From positions 1 to 9,306 of the forward strand of contig JANYGM010000097.1 in NCBI GenBank assembly GCA_025362415.1: a DNA stretch of 9,306 bases, read 5' to 3'. The notes under the pieces were generated by a model that saw only the letters and a program-made list of their open reading frames with translations, was not told the origin of the DNA and ran no database searches. The position numbers and the translations under genes were made by a program. Below are positions 1-5,761 of this stretch, in pieces. The stretch comes from a bacterium. Its GTDB lineage: Bacteria > Bacteroidota > Bacteroidia > Cytophagales > Thermonemataceae. Each line of letters begins with the position of its first letter. Within the stretch, counting starts at the first letter, position 1.

Positions 1-633
1 TGTGGCAGTGTTTGGGTTAGAATGTAGGTGCATTCCAAAAGTTGTGTTAGGGAAGGTTTGAGTGAGGTTTTTCCATAAAGATTTGATGTTTTCAGGAGAA
101 GAAACTCCCACAGTATCAGAAGGAACAATAATTTCTACTCCTAAATTAACTAATTTTTCTGCTAAACTCTCTACTATTTCTGGGCTATACGTTTCATTAT
201 AAGGATTTCCAAAGCCCATAGACAGATAAACAACCTGTTTTTTGTTGTTTTTCTGACAAATATTCTGGATTTCTTCCACTACTAAAAGTGCTTCTGCTAT
301 GCTTTTATTGGTATTTTTCTGTTGGAATATCTCTGAAACAGAAAGCGGAAAGCCTAAAAAGTTTATCTCTTCAAAAATAGCCGCTTCTTCACTACCACGA
401 GTGTTAGCAACAATGGCAAGAAGTTTAGTTTTTGTTTGGGAAAGTTCTAGTTTTTTGAGAACATCAGCCGTATCTCGTAGTTGTGGGATAGCTTTTGGAG
501 AAACAAAACTACCAAAATCTAAGGTATCAAAACCTACTTCTAATAACAAATTAAGGTAATTGGCTTTGATTTCAGTAGGTACAAAAACCTCCAAACCTTG
601 CATTGCATCTCTTGGGCATTCTACTATTTTCAT
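1..633 (-). CDS. Hydroxymethylglutaryl-CoA lyase, partial (C-terminus beyond left edge)
   Basis: This encodes the first 211 residues of an HMG-CoA lyase (usual length about 285-300), which cleaves HMG-CoA to acetoacetate and acetyl-CoA in leucine degradation. It acts in the cytoplasm. The frame is open from the ATG at 633 to the window edge, and residues line up with the family: ECPRDAMQG (5-13) carries the catalytic Arg8-Asp9 pair, DFGSFVSPKAIPQ (39-51) is the second signature, PSDTVG (171-176) holds the conserved Asp173, and MHLHSN (201-206) supplies the His202/His204 metal ligands. The animal enzyme has Glu where Asp39 sits; from memory, DFGSFVSP is normal in Bacteroidota homologues. The catalytic Cys loop lies outside the window. 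The start is the first ATG before the ECPRD motif; no Shine-Dalgarno is visible. It begins 39 nt after the DuOB-like gene ends and no promoter box is evident in that gap, so it may be read from the upstream cluster. The family call is firm. Paralogous isopropylmalate/homocitrate synthases are less likely given the SFVSP motif. Confidence 0.93.
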   Translation of the reverse strand, partial: MKIVECPRDAMQGLEVFVPTEIKANYLNLLLEVGFDTLDFGSFVSPKAIPQLRDTADVLKKLELSQTKTKLLAIVANTRGSEEAAIFEEINFLGFPLSVSEIFQQKNTNKSIAEALLVVEEIQNICQKNNKKQVVYLSMGFGNPYNETYSPEIVESLAEKLVNLGVEIIVPSDTVGVSSPENIKSLWKNLTQTFPNTTFGMHLHSNPNTAT

Positions 634-672
634 TGAAATAAGTTTTTTGGATATCTCCAAGTGAAAAATCTA

Positions 673-1491
673 TTAAAAAAGTGAAATTTGCCCCCTTTTG
701 TCTATTGTTGGGTGGAAAGTGCCTATAATTATAAATGGATTTTTACCTGTAAAATGATGTTCTTTCGTTGTTCCTAAGAAAAAATGTAAATCTTTTGTTT
801 TTGCAAAATCATCAAAATACTTTTCTTTAACCTTTTCACACGCTATTTTCTCATCTTCAAATTTTCTAAACATTCTCCAATATAACTCCCCAGTTTCCCA
901 ATCTTCTATCATTAAAGTTCTTCGTTTTCCTAAAATATCTTCAAATACATAGGAGAATTTATAGGGTAATTTTCTAACAATCTTAAAATTCCCATTTTTG
1001 CGTTTTTCAAATAGATTTATTTGCTTCATAGCGGCTATTTTTTTAGTGCTCCAATTCAGCTTTTTAGCACTTTTATAAATAAAATCTATAATTTTTGTAG
1101 GTTTAAACGTTGCTAAAGAAGTTGGTGATTTTACATCTTTTGCTTCTGCAATTAGTGTTTCCATATTGTCATAAACCTTTTTTAGGCATATCTTTTTGCG
1201 TTCCTCCCAAAAGTTGCTTGTATCTATTCTTGCACCTACTATTGGCATAGTTTCTAAACTGTGTGGTCTATAACTTTCCTTACGAGCATCAGATGTGTTT
1301 TTTTCTAAATCTATCTCAATCCATGAATATTTGCTATATTGTGATTTATAGTCTAATTTACGAAATTGGATAGGATAAATACGTACCCAAGTTCCATCTT
1401 CTTTAAAACCTGCTGTACAAACCAATTCATCATATTTTGCAGAAAGTGTAGGATAGGTTTTTACAGTAATTAAGACTTTTGTTTTAGCCAT
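673..1491 (-). CDS. Dual OB-fold (DuOB)-like protein, predicted nucleic-acid-linked
   Basis: This is a 272-residue soluble protein without signal peptide or membrane segment. I recognise it as resembling the family annotated as dual OB domain-containing (DuOB). No biochemical activity is known to me. Visible conserved-looking blocks are VKTYPTLSAKY (10-20), ELVCTAG (22-28) and GTWVRIYPIQFRKL (33-46) in the N-terminal part. The second half has RKLPYKFSYVFED (173-185), TLMIEDWETGEL (192-203), DLHFFLGTT (234-242) and NPFIIIGTF (251-259), ending in the short tail GQISLF. The two halves flank a Lys-rich helical middle (about 95-170), which fits two beta domains joined by a helical insert. It is strongly basic in the middle, compatible with nucleic-acid binding, but this is inference. 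The gene starts 12 nt after the stop of the DUF488 gene and is almost certainly co-transcribed with it, suggesting they act together. No Shine-Dalgarno is seen; the ATG at 1491 is chosen because it directly precedes the VKTYP block. The family name is recalled, not searched. Confidence 0.75.
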   Translation of the reverse strand: MAKTKVLITVKTYPTLSAKYDELVCTAGFKEDGTWVRIYPIQFRKLDYKSQYSKYSWIEIDLEKNTSDARKESYRPHSLETMPIVGARIDTSNFWEERKKICLKKVYDNMETLIAEAKDVKSPTSLATFKPTKIIDFIYKSAKKLNWSTKKIAAMKQINLFEKRKNGNFKIVRKLPYKFSYVFEDILGKRRTLMIEDWETGELYWRMFRKFEDEKIACEKVKEKYFDDFAKTKDLHFFLGTTKEHHFTGKNPFIIIGTFHPTIDKRGQISLF

Positions 1492-1503
1492 TTTGGTTTG
1501 ATT

Positions 1504-2403
1504 TTAGTTTTGACTAAGATGTATAAGTTCGTATTCCCATTGTGGTAATTTGGCAACAGCATCAGCTACTTTACTTCTATGACATTGGCAAAAAGAAGCC
1601 TCAAAACACGTTAGAGCAATTCTTTTATGTCTTTCTAGTAAATCAAAAACTTGCTCAATATAATCTGTTTGATTTGGAAGTTGGGTTGTTTCATATTCAT
1701 CAAAAAGTATATCATAATCTTTTTGTGTTTTTAAACTTTGGCGTTTTTCACTTATAATGCCTAATTCTGGAATATGAATATACTTTATTTGTAGTGCTTC
1801 ACAAACTCTCTGCAAAGCAGATTTTGAAAAACCTATTTTTTGACTTAACGCATTTTTGCGCACATCACAAAGCACTTTTACGTTATTGATAATCAACAAA
1901 TTAAAATATTTTTCTACACTTAAACCTTCATATCCAATAGTAAAAAGTGTTGTAGTTTCTTTTTTAGGTTTTTCCTTTTCTACTTCTACATACTCTTTAG
2001 CAGATAAAATTTTCTTAGCTTTGATACTATTGATAGCCCAGTAAGGATATTTTAGGTATGTTTCACGCATCAAATCTTCCGCAGTAGCATCTTTATATTC
2101 TCTTTTAAGATGGTTTATAGCAGCTTTATCAAACATTGTAACTTTTGAAAAAATATTTTTATCATAATTTGTCAAACACCAGCCATTTTCTGTTTCAGCT
2201 ACCATATCATATTTTTGAAGAGTGTGCAAATCTCCAACAGACTGATAAGAATAACAACCATATTTGTAAGGAATAAAGTCGTAAACATTTGTTGTGCTTT
2301 CTAAGCGACAAAAAAGAAATAAAAATTTTTGCAGATGAATTTTGCTTAATTCACCTCCAAAAGTTTCTAAAAGCAATAATAATATTTTTCTTCTGTAGTA
2401 CAT
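1504..2403 (-). CDS. DUF488 family protein with extra N-terminal domain
   Basis: This is a 299-residue cytoplasmic protein with two parts. The C-terminal half (about 150-299) is a clear DUF488 domain: TLFTIGYEGLS (152-162), the VLCDVRKNALSQK block (177-189), HIPELGI (210-216), and the diagnostic LTCFEASFCQCHRSK (264-278) with Cys266, Glu268, Cys272, Cys274, His275 and Arg276. The N-terminal part (1-140) is separate: a helix-rich segment with GGELSKIHLQKFLFLF (16-31), YDFIPYKYGCYSYQS (41-55) and a W/LT turn (75-78). This resembles winged-helix-like DUF4065/Panacea-type domains, though I hold that only loosely. A Lys/Glu-rich linker (136-150) joins the two. The catalytic role of DUF488 is not established to my knowledge; the Cys/His/Arg cluster suggests an active or metal site. 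It heads a cluster with the DuOB-like gene 12 nt downstream. A perfect TAnnTTTG box sits 7 nt upstream of the ATG, implying a very short leader. No alternative ATG occurs before the conserved N-terminal region. Confidence 0.85.
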   Translation of the reverse strand: MYYRRKILLLLLETFGGELSKIHLQKFLFLFCRLESTTNVYDFIPYKYGCYSYQSVGDLHTLQKYDMVAETENGWCLTNYDKNIFSKVTMFDKAAINHLKREYKDATAEDLMRETYLKYPYWAINSIKAKKILSAKEYVEVEKEKPKKETTTLFTIGYEGLSVEKYFNLLIINNVKVLCDVRKNALSQKIGFSKSALQRVCEALQIKYIHIPELGIISEKRQSLKTQKDYDILFDEYETTQLPNQTDYIEQVFDLLERHKRIALTCFEASFCQCHRSKVADAVAKLPQWEYELIHLSQN

Positions 2404-2410
2404 AATACTA

Positions 2411-2418
2411 CAAATATA
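2411..2418 (-). promoter_or_regulatory. Bacteroidota -7 promoter box (TATATTTG) for the DUF488 cluster
   Basis: On the minus strand the sequence TATATTTG matches the Bacteroidota -7 consensus TAnnTTTG exactly and lies 7 nt before the ATG of the DUF488 gene. No good TTTG is found 19 nt upstream; the best -33 candidate is an AT-rich TTTT/TTTA. With usual spacing, transcription would begin about 3 nt before the start codon, giving a near-leaderless mRNA. The match could be chance in such AT-rich DNA. Confidence 0.5.
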
Positions 2419-2521
2419 GCTAAAATTTCGTTCTTAAAAATATATTTATCTTAAATTTGTTGTTTTTTTGTACTTTAGAATTATGGGAAACAAGCAATTA
2501 TCAAAAATGTATTTTCTAAAA

Positions 2522-3076
2522 TCAACCCACAAAATCAGCTAAAATTAAACAAAAAACAGCATAATTTAAAATATCTTGGTAGTTGGCAGCTATGCCTTCA
2601 GAGGCAATAGTTTTGCCCTGATTATCTTCTATTTGCTTTATCCTAAGGAGCTTGACAAGTATTTCATCTGTCATAGAGGAAATACGCATATCTCGCCACG
2701 CTTCACCGTAGTCGTGGTTTTTATTTTGCATAAGCTCTTTTGTTTGAGCCACATAGAAATCATATTTTTTGAGAGTTATATCAAAATCTTCTATTTGGTT
2801 GTCCGTTTGATTTTCATCAGAAATAGTATTTTCTAGTTGAATAAGTGCCATAACACAATAATTGATGATAGCTAAGAACTCGCCATTGAGGTCGTCAGCT
2901 ACTTTTTGTGTACCATTTTCTTGTATAGAGCGTATTCTTTTAGCCTTTATAAAAATCTTGTCTGTGAGTGCGCTGGCACGATAGATGCGCCAAGAAGTGC
3001 CGTAATCTTGGTTTTTCTTCTGGAAAATCTCTCTACAATAGTTGATAATTTGTGTGTATTGTTGTTCTGTGTTCAT
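2522..3076 (-). CDS. Tandem DUF1599 protein (two internal repeats)
   Basis: This is a 184-residue cytoplasmic, mostly alpha-helical protein built from two copies of the DUF1599 unit (which I recall is also named nucleotide modification associated domain 1). Repeat 1 spans about 14-81 and repeat 2 about 112-179. The key block KNQDYGTSWR (21-30) recurs as KNHDYGEAWR (119-128). LTDKIFIKAKRIRSIQ (37-52) recurs as MTDEILVKLLRIKQIE (135-150), and the closing LAIINYCVMALIQL (68-81) recurs as QDILNYAVFCLILA (167-180). Conserved Asp, Glu, Lys and Arg residues in the first two blocks could form a nucleotide or metal site, but the activity is unknown to me. A charged linker rich in Asp, Glu, Asn and Gln (82-111) separates the repeats. 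The gene starts 17 nt after the fabH stop, so it is very likely in one transcript with fabH; the functional link, if any, is unclear. No Shine-Dalgarno or separate promoter is seen. The family call is good; the function is open. Confidence 0.85.
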   Translation of the reverse strand: MNTEQQYTQIINYCREIFQKKNQDYGTSWRIYRASALTDKIFIKAKRIRSIQENGTQKVADDLNGEFLAIINYCVMALIQLENTISDENQTDNQIEDFDITLKKYDFYVAQTKELMQNKNHDYGEAWRDMRISSMTDEILVKLLRIKQIEDNQGKTIASEGIAANYQDILNYAVFCLILADFVG

Positions 3077-3093
3077 TTTTTTTGATTAAAATT

Positions 3094-4092
3094 TTACCAA
3101 CGCAAGAGTGCCGAAGCCCACGTAAAACCACTTCCAAAAGCAGCCAAACATATTAAATCTCCTTCTTTGATTTTGCCTTCTTGCCAAGCCTCTGTAAGTG
3201 CAATAGGAATAGATGCAGCAGTTGTATTGCCATATTTGTGAATATTACTGACTACTTTTTCAGCAGGAATATTCATTGTTTTTTGTATATTTTGTGTGAT
3301 ACGTAGGTTTGCTTGATGTGGTACGAGCAAATCCAAATCTTCTACTTTAAGATTATTGGCATTAAGAGCTTCCATAATCACCTCTGGAAAGCGTACAACA
3401 GCGTGTTTGAAAACTGCAGGTCCTTGCATTACGGGCAAATGTCTTCCTTCTTCTACTATTTTTGGGTTCATTCTGTCAAAGATTTTGCTACCTGGGTGTT
3501 CCAAAATTAAATCTTCTGCAAATTTCCCCTGTGAATGCAAATGCGTTGATAAAATTCGTCTATTAACATCAGTAGTGGCTTGTATTACTGCTGCTCCTGC
3601 TCCATCTCCAAATAAAACGGCAAAACTACGGTTTCTATCACTTAATTCTAATATATTTGATTGTATTTCTGACCCAATAACAAGGATATTTTTATACATT
3701 CCAGCCTTAATATATTGGTCTGCCACCGACAAACTATAAATAAACCCTGAACATTGCGCCCTCACGTCAAGTGCGCCAATCTCTCTAAAAGGCAAGGCAC
3801 GTTGTACCAAAACGGCTGCGCCAGGGAAATTATAATCAGGGCTAAGTGTTGCAAAGATAATAAAATCTATGTCTTCTGCCTGCAAATTAGCATTTTTTAG
3901 TGCCATTTCAGCGGCACGAGTTCCCATACTAGAGGTAGTATCTGTTCCTTCTTTGAAAAATCTACGAGTTTCTATGCCCGACCGCTCTAATATCCATTCG
4001 TTTGATGTATTAAACTGCTTTGACAAATCATCATTCGTAACAATTTGTTCTGGCAGGTAATATCCTAAACCCGCAATTCTTGAATAAATCAT
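3094..4092 (-). CDS. fabH: Beta-ketoacyl-ACP synthase III (FabH)
   Basis: This is a 332-residue enzyme of the thiolase fold, which condenses an acyl-CoA primer with malonyl-ACP to start type II fatty-acid synthesis in the cytoplasm. The full catalytic triad is present: Cys114 in the QCSGFIYSL block (113-121), His259 in VPHQAN (257-262) and Asn289 in YGNTTAAS (287-294). Other family marks are the N-terminal SNEWILERSGIETRR (30-44), FGDGAGAAV (161-169) and the C-terminal AAFGSGFTWAS (317-327). Length is normal for FabH and neither end is truncated. The start at 4092 gives the typical short lead-in before the first strand, and a near-ideal Bacteroidota promoter lies just upstream. It is the first gene of a two-gene unit with the tandem DUF1599 gene 17 nt downstream. 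It is divergent from cinA. A related KAS III paralogue with a different primer preference (for example branched chain) cannot be excluded from sequence alone. Confidence 0.96.
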   Translation of the reverse strand: MIYSRIAGLGYYLPEQIVTNDDLSKQFNTSNEWILERSGIETRRFFKEGTDTTSSMGTRAAEMALKNANLQAEDIDFIIFATLSPDYNFPGAAVLVQRALPFREIGALDVRAQCSGFIYSLSVADQYIKAGMYKNILVIGSEIQSNILELSDRNRSFAVLFGDGAGAAVIQATTDVNRRILSTHLHSQGKFAEDLILEHPGSKIFDRMNPKIVEEGRHLPVMQGPAVFKHAVVRFPEVIMEALNANNLKVEDLDLLVPHQANLRITQNIQKTMNIPAEKVVSNIHKYGNTTAASIPIALTEAWQEGKIKEGDLICLAAFGSGFTWASALLRW

Positions 4093-4112
4093 ATTTTATC
4101 TTGTTTTTTTCA

Positions 4113-4143
4113 CAAAAATAAGACTTTTTTTGAAATTTACAAA
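4113..4143 (-). promoter_or_regulatory. fabH promoter: TTTG-N19-TATTTTTG
   Basis: Reading the minus strand, TTTG (4143-4140) is followed after exactly 19 nt by TATTTTTG (4120-4113), matching the Bacteroidota -33/-7 consensus TTTG-N19-TAnnTTTG at every defined position. Expected initiation is about 5 nt downstream, near 4108, leaving a leader of about 16 nt before the fabH ATG at 4092. This is the best promoter in the window. It would drive fabH and the DUF1599 gene. Confidence 0.72.
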
Positions 4144-4155
4144 ACGCTTTTATTC

Positions 4156-4185
4156 AATTACGAATTAAAAATTACGAATTACGAC
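4156..4185. repeat. Short direct repeat, AATTACGAATTA units
   Basis: The unit AATTACGAATTA occurs at 4156-4167 and again at 4170-4181, with a further partial copy (AATTACGA) overlapping at 4177-4184. It lies just upstream of the fabH promoter in the divergent intergenic region. The repeat period (14, then 7 nt) is compatible with slippage of a 7-nt ATTACGA unit. No function is evident. Confidence 0.6.
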
Positions 4186-4208
4186 ACTAATTGCCCAATA
4201 TTACGCAA

Positions 4209-4333
4209 ATGTATTGTAGAAACGTTGCTTGCAACGTCTGAACGTAGATAATTGTGTTTGTTTTCTTTGTTTTTTGTGGTTTAGATATTGCAAATTTAGA
4301 CGTTGCAAGCAACGTCTCTACAAATGAATACAT
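4209..4333. repeat. REP/MITE-like palindromic element (inverted ACGTTGC/GCAACGT copies)
   Basis: Two 26-nt arms, 4214-4239 and 4298-4323, are inverted copies of each other with a single mismatch (position 4221). Each arm is itself a hairpin: the right one contains the perfect palindrome AGACGTTGCAAGCAACGTCT (4298-4317) and the left one ACGTTGC-TT-GCAACGT (4222-4237). The pairing continues outwards after a few-base gap (ATGTATT at 4209-4215 against AATACAT at 4327-4333). The 58-nt centre is T/G-rich with no open frame. The element lies between divergent fabH and cinA, so it could form a cruciform or hairpins in either transcript's upstream region. From memory, similar GTAGAGACGTTGC...-type repeats are scattered in intergenic DNA of some Cytophagales and cyanobacteria. 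I infer a non-autonomous mobile or REP-type element; no target-site duplication was identified. Confidence 0.8.
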
Positions 4334-4365
4334 CTGATAAAATCATTTTTGTATTGATAAATTCA

Positions 4366-4373
4366 TATATTTA
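4366..4373 (+). promoter_or_regulatory. Weak candidate -7 box (TATATTTA) upstream of cinA
   Basis: TATATTTA is one base off TAnnTTTG and lies 44 nt before the cinA ATG. A TTTG at 4348-4351 is only 14 nt upstream, short of the usual 19, so the pair is a poor fit. It is the best candidate I can see between the repeat element and cinA, in very AT-rich DNA where such matches arise by chance. Confidence 0.25.
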
Positions 4374-4417
4374 CATCAAAATAAACAAAATATTAGAAGA
4401 AAAAAACATAAAAAACT

Positions 4418-5671
4418 ATGAAAACCCCTTTTGCAGAAATTTTAAATATTGGAGATGAGATTTTGTATGGACAAATCACCAATACCAATGCCCAATGGAT
4501 AAGTACAGAGCTTGACAAAATTGGTATAAAAGTCGTACAACAAACCATTATTGCAGATAGTGAAAAAGCCATTCTTGATGCCCTAAATGGTGCTTCTGAA
4601 CGTGCAGACATCATTCTTATTACAGGTGGATTAGGTCCTACCAAAGATGATATTACCAAAAAAACACTTTGCAAATTCTTTGATACGGAGCTTGTAATGA
4701 ACAATGAGGCACTTTTGATGTTAGAAGAGTTTTTTGCAAAACGTGGCAAAGAAATGATTGAAAGCAACCGTTTGCAGGCGACATTACCCAAAAATGCCAC
4801 TTATATAGCTAACCACAAAGGAACAGCACCAGGAATGTGGTTTGAGCATAAAGGCAAAATTTTCGTGTCTATGCCAGGCGTGCCACACGAAATGGAATAT
4901 TTGATGAGTTATTATGTGCTTCCAAACCTGCAAAAATTCTTTCAAACACCTAAGATTTTTCATAAAATGATAAAAACTATTGGGGTTGGAGAGTCATTTT
5001 TGTCTGAAAAAATAGCTGATTGGGAAGATAATCTCCCTGAAAACATCAAATTAGCCTATTTGCCCGCCTTTGGAATGGTACGTTTGCGCCTTACGGGTGT
5101 GGGGGAAGATTTGGAAATTTTGAAACAACAAGTACAACAAGAAACAGATAAATTGCTTTTACTGATAGATAAAGACGTTTATGGCTTTGATAATGATGAT
5201 TTGGCAGAAATGGTAGGCAAACTTTTGGTAAGTCAAAATAAAACGCTTGCATTGGCAGAAAGTTGTTCTGGTGGATATTTGGCGCATTGTTTTACCAAAA
5301 ATTCTGGCGCATCTGCGTTTTTGTATGGGTCTGTTGTTTCTTATGATAACAGTATCAAAATGAACGTATTAAATGTAAAAAAAGAAACCCTTGACGAGTT
5401 TGGCGCAGTAAGTGAACAAACCGTTTTGCAAATGGCGGAGAATGTTCGTAACCTAATGAAAACAGATATTGGGGTGGCTATTAGTGGCATTGCAGGACCT
5501 AATGGCGCAACAGAAGGAAAACCTGTTGGCACTATTTGGGTGGCGTATTCGGATAAAGATGGCACAAAAGCAACAAAATATCAACTAGGAATAGATAGAA
5601 TGGCTAATATACAAGTTTCTTCTCACTTTTTGATAGATTGGATTAGACGCAAAAACGGAGGAAGAATTTAG
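4418..5671 (+). CDS. cinA: CinA: MoCF-type pyrophosphatase domain plus nicotinamide-nucleotide amidase
   Basis: This is a 417-residue, full-length two-domain CinA. The N-terminal domain (about 1-170) has the molybdopterin-binding-like fold associated with ADP-ribose/NMN-adenylyl pyrophosphatase activity: EILNIGDEILYGQITNTN (7-24), GGLGPTKDD (70-78) and SMPGVPHEME (151-160). A middle section (about 175-250) links to the C-terminal PncC-type amidase (about 258-412), which deamidates nicotinamide mononucleotide to nicotinate mononucleotide for NAD salvage. Its marks are LAESCSGGYLA (279-289) with the expected catalytic Ser in ESCSGG, SYDNSIK (308-314), GAVSEQ (329-334) and SGIAGPNGATEGKPVGT (356-372). 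The Thr usual in ESCTGG is Ser here, a mild change. The name reflects competence/damage induction in Gram-positives and need not apply here. It is divergent from fabH, and the M23 gene follows after 86 nt in the same direction. The start is the ATG directly before the EILNIGDE block, preceded by a purine-rich stretch but no clear Shine-Dalgarno. Confidence 0.95.
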   Translation: MKTPFAEILNIGDEILYGQITNTNAQWISTELDKIGIKVVQQTIIADSEKAILDALNGASERADIILITGGLGPTKDDITKKTLCKFFDTELVMNNEALLMLEEFFAKRGKEMIESNRLQATLPKNATYIANHKGTAPGMWFEHKGKIFVSMPGVPHEMEYLMSYYVLPNLQKFFQTPKIFHKMIKTIGVGESFLSEKIADWEDNLPENIKLAYLPAFGMVRLRLTGVGEDLEILKQQVQQETDKLLLLIDKDVYGFDNDDLAEMVGKLLVSQNKTLALAESCSGGYLAHCFTKNSGASAFLYGSVVSYDNSIKMNVLNVKKETLDEFGAVSEQTVLQMAENVRNLMKTDIGVAISGIAGPNGATEGKPVGTIWVAYSDKDGTKATKYQLGIDRMANIQVSSHFLIDWIRRKNGGRI

Positions 5672-5734
5672 GCAATTTAAAATCAGTTATAATAAAAAAA
5701 ATCTTATTGCGTTTGGTATGAAAATATAATAATT

Positions 5735-5761
5735 ATGAAAAATCAAATCATACTAAAATGA
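5735..5761 (+). other. Possible 8-codon leader ORF overlapping the M23 gene start (ATGA)
   Basis: An ATG at 5735 opens an 8-codon frame (MKNQIILK) whose TGA at 5759-5761 overlaps the ATG of the M23 gene at 5758 in the ATGA arrangement typical of translational coupling. A similar ATGAAAA sits at 5718. The three ATGAAAA copies (5718, 5735, 5758) suggest local duplication, or simply AT-rich chance. There is no Shine-Dalgarno for any of them. Translation is unproven. Confidence 0.25.

Noticed and set aside
299..559. Plus-strand open frame of 86 codons inside the HMG-CoA lyase gene
   Set aside because: The opposite strand encodes a clear family protein across the whole stretch.
2404..2521. Terminator between the DUF1599 gene and the DUF488 cluster
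   Set aside because: No stem of useful length with a T-run was found on the minus strand in this gap.
3356..3739. Plus-strand open frame of 127 codons inside fabH
   Set aside because: It is fully antisense to the FabH catalytic region and its product matches nothing recognisable.
4209..4333. CRISPR array or intrinsic terminator at the paired palindromes
   Set aside because: Only two copies in inverted orientation, so not CRISPR. No T-run follows either hairpin, and it lies between divergent genes, where a terminator is not needed.
4393..4800. Minus-strand open frame of 135 codons overlapping the start of cinA
   Set aside because: It lies antisense within the strongly conserved CinA N-terminal domain, and its product has low-complexity Ser/Leu composition typical of an antisense shadow.
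5672..5757. Standard promoter for the M23 gene
   Set aside because: TGCGTTTG (5708-5715) misses the key A of TAnnTTTG and has no TTTG at the right distance; TATAAT at 5725-5730 lacks a partner box. Neither is good enough to list.
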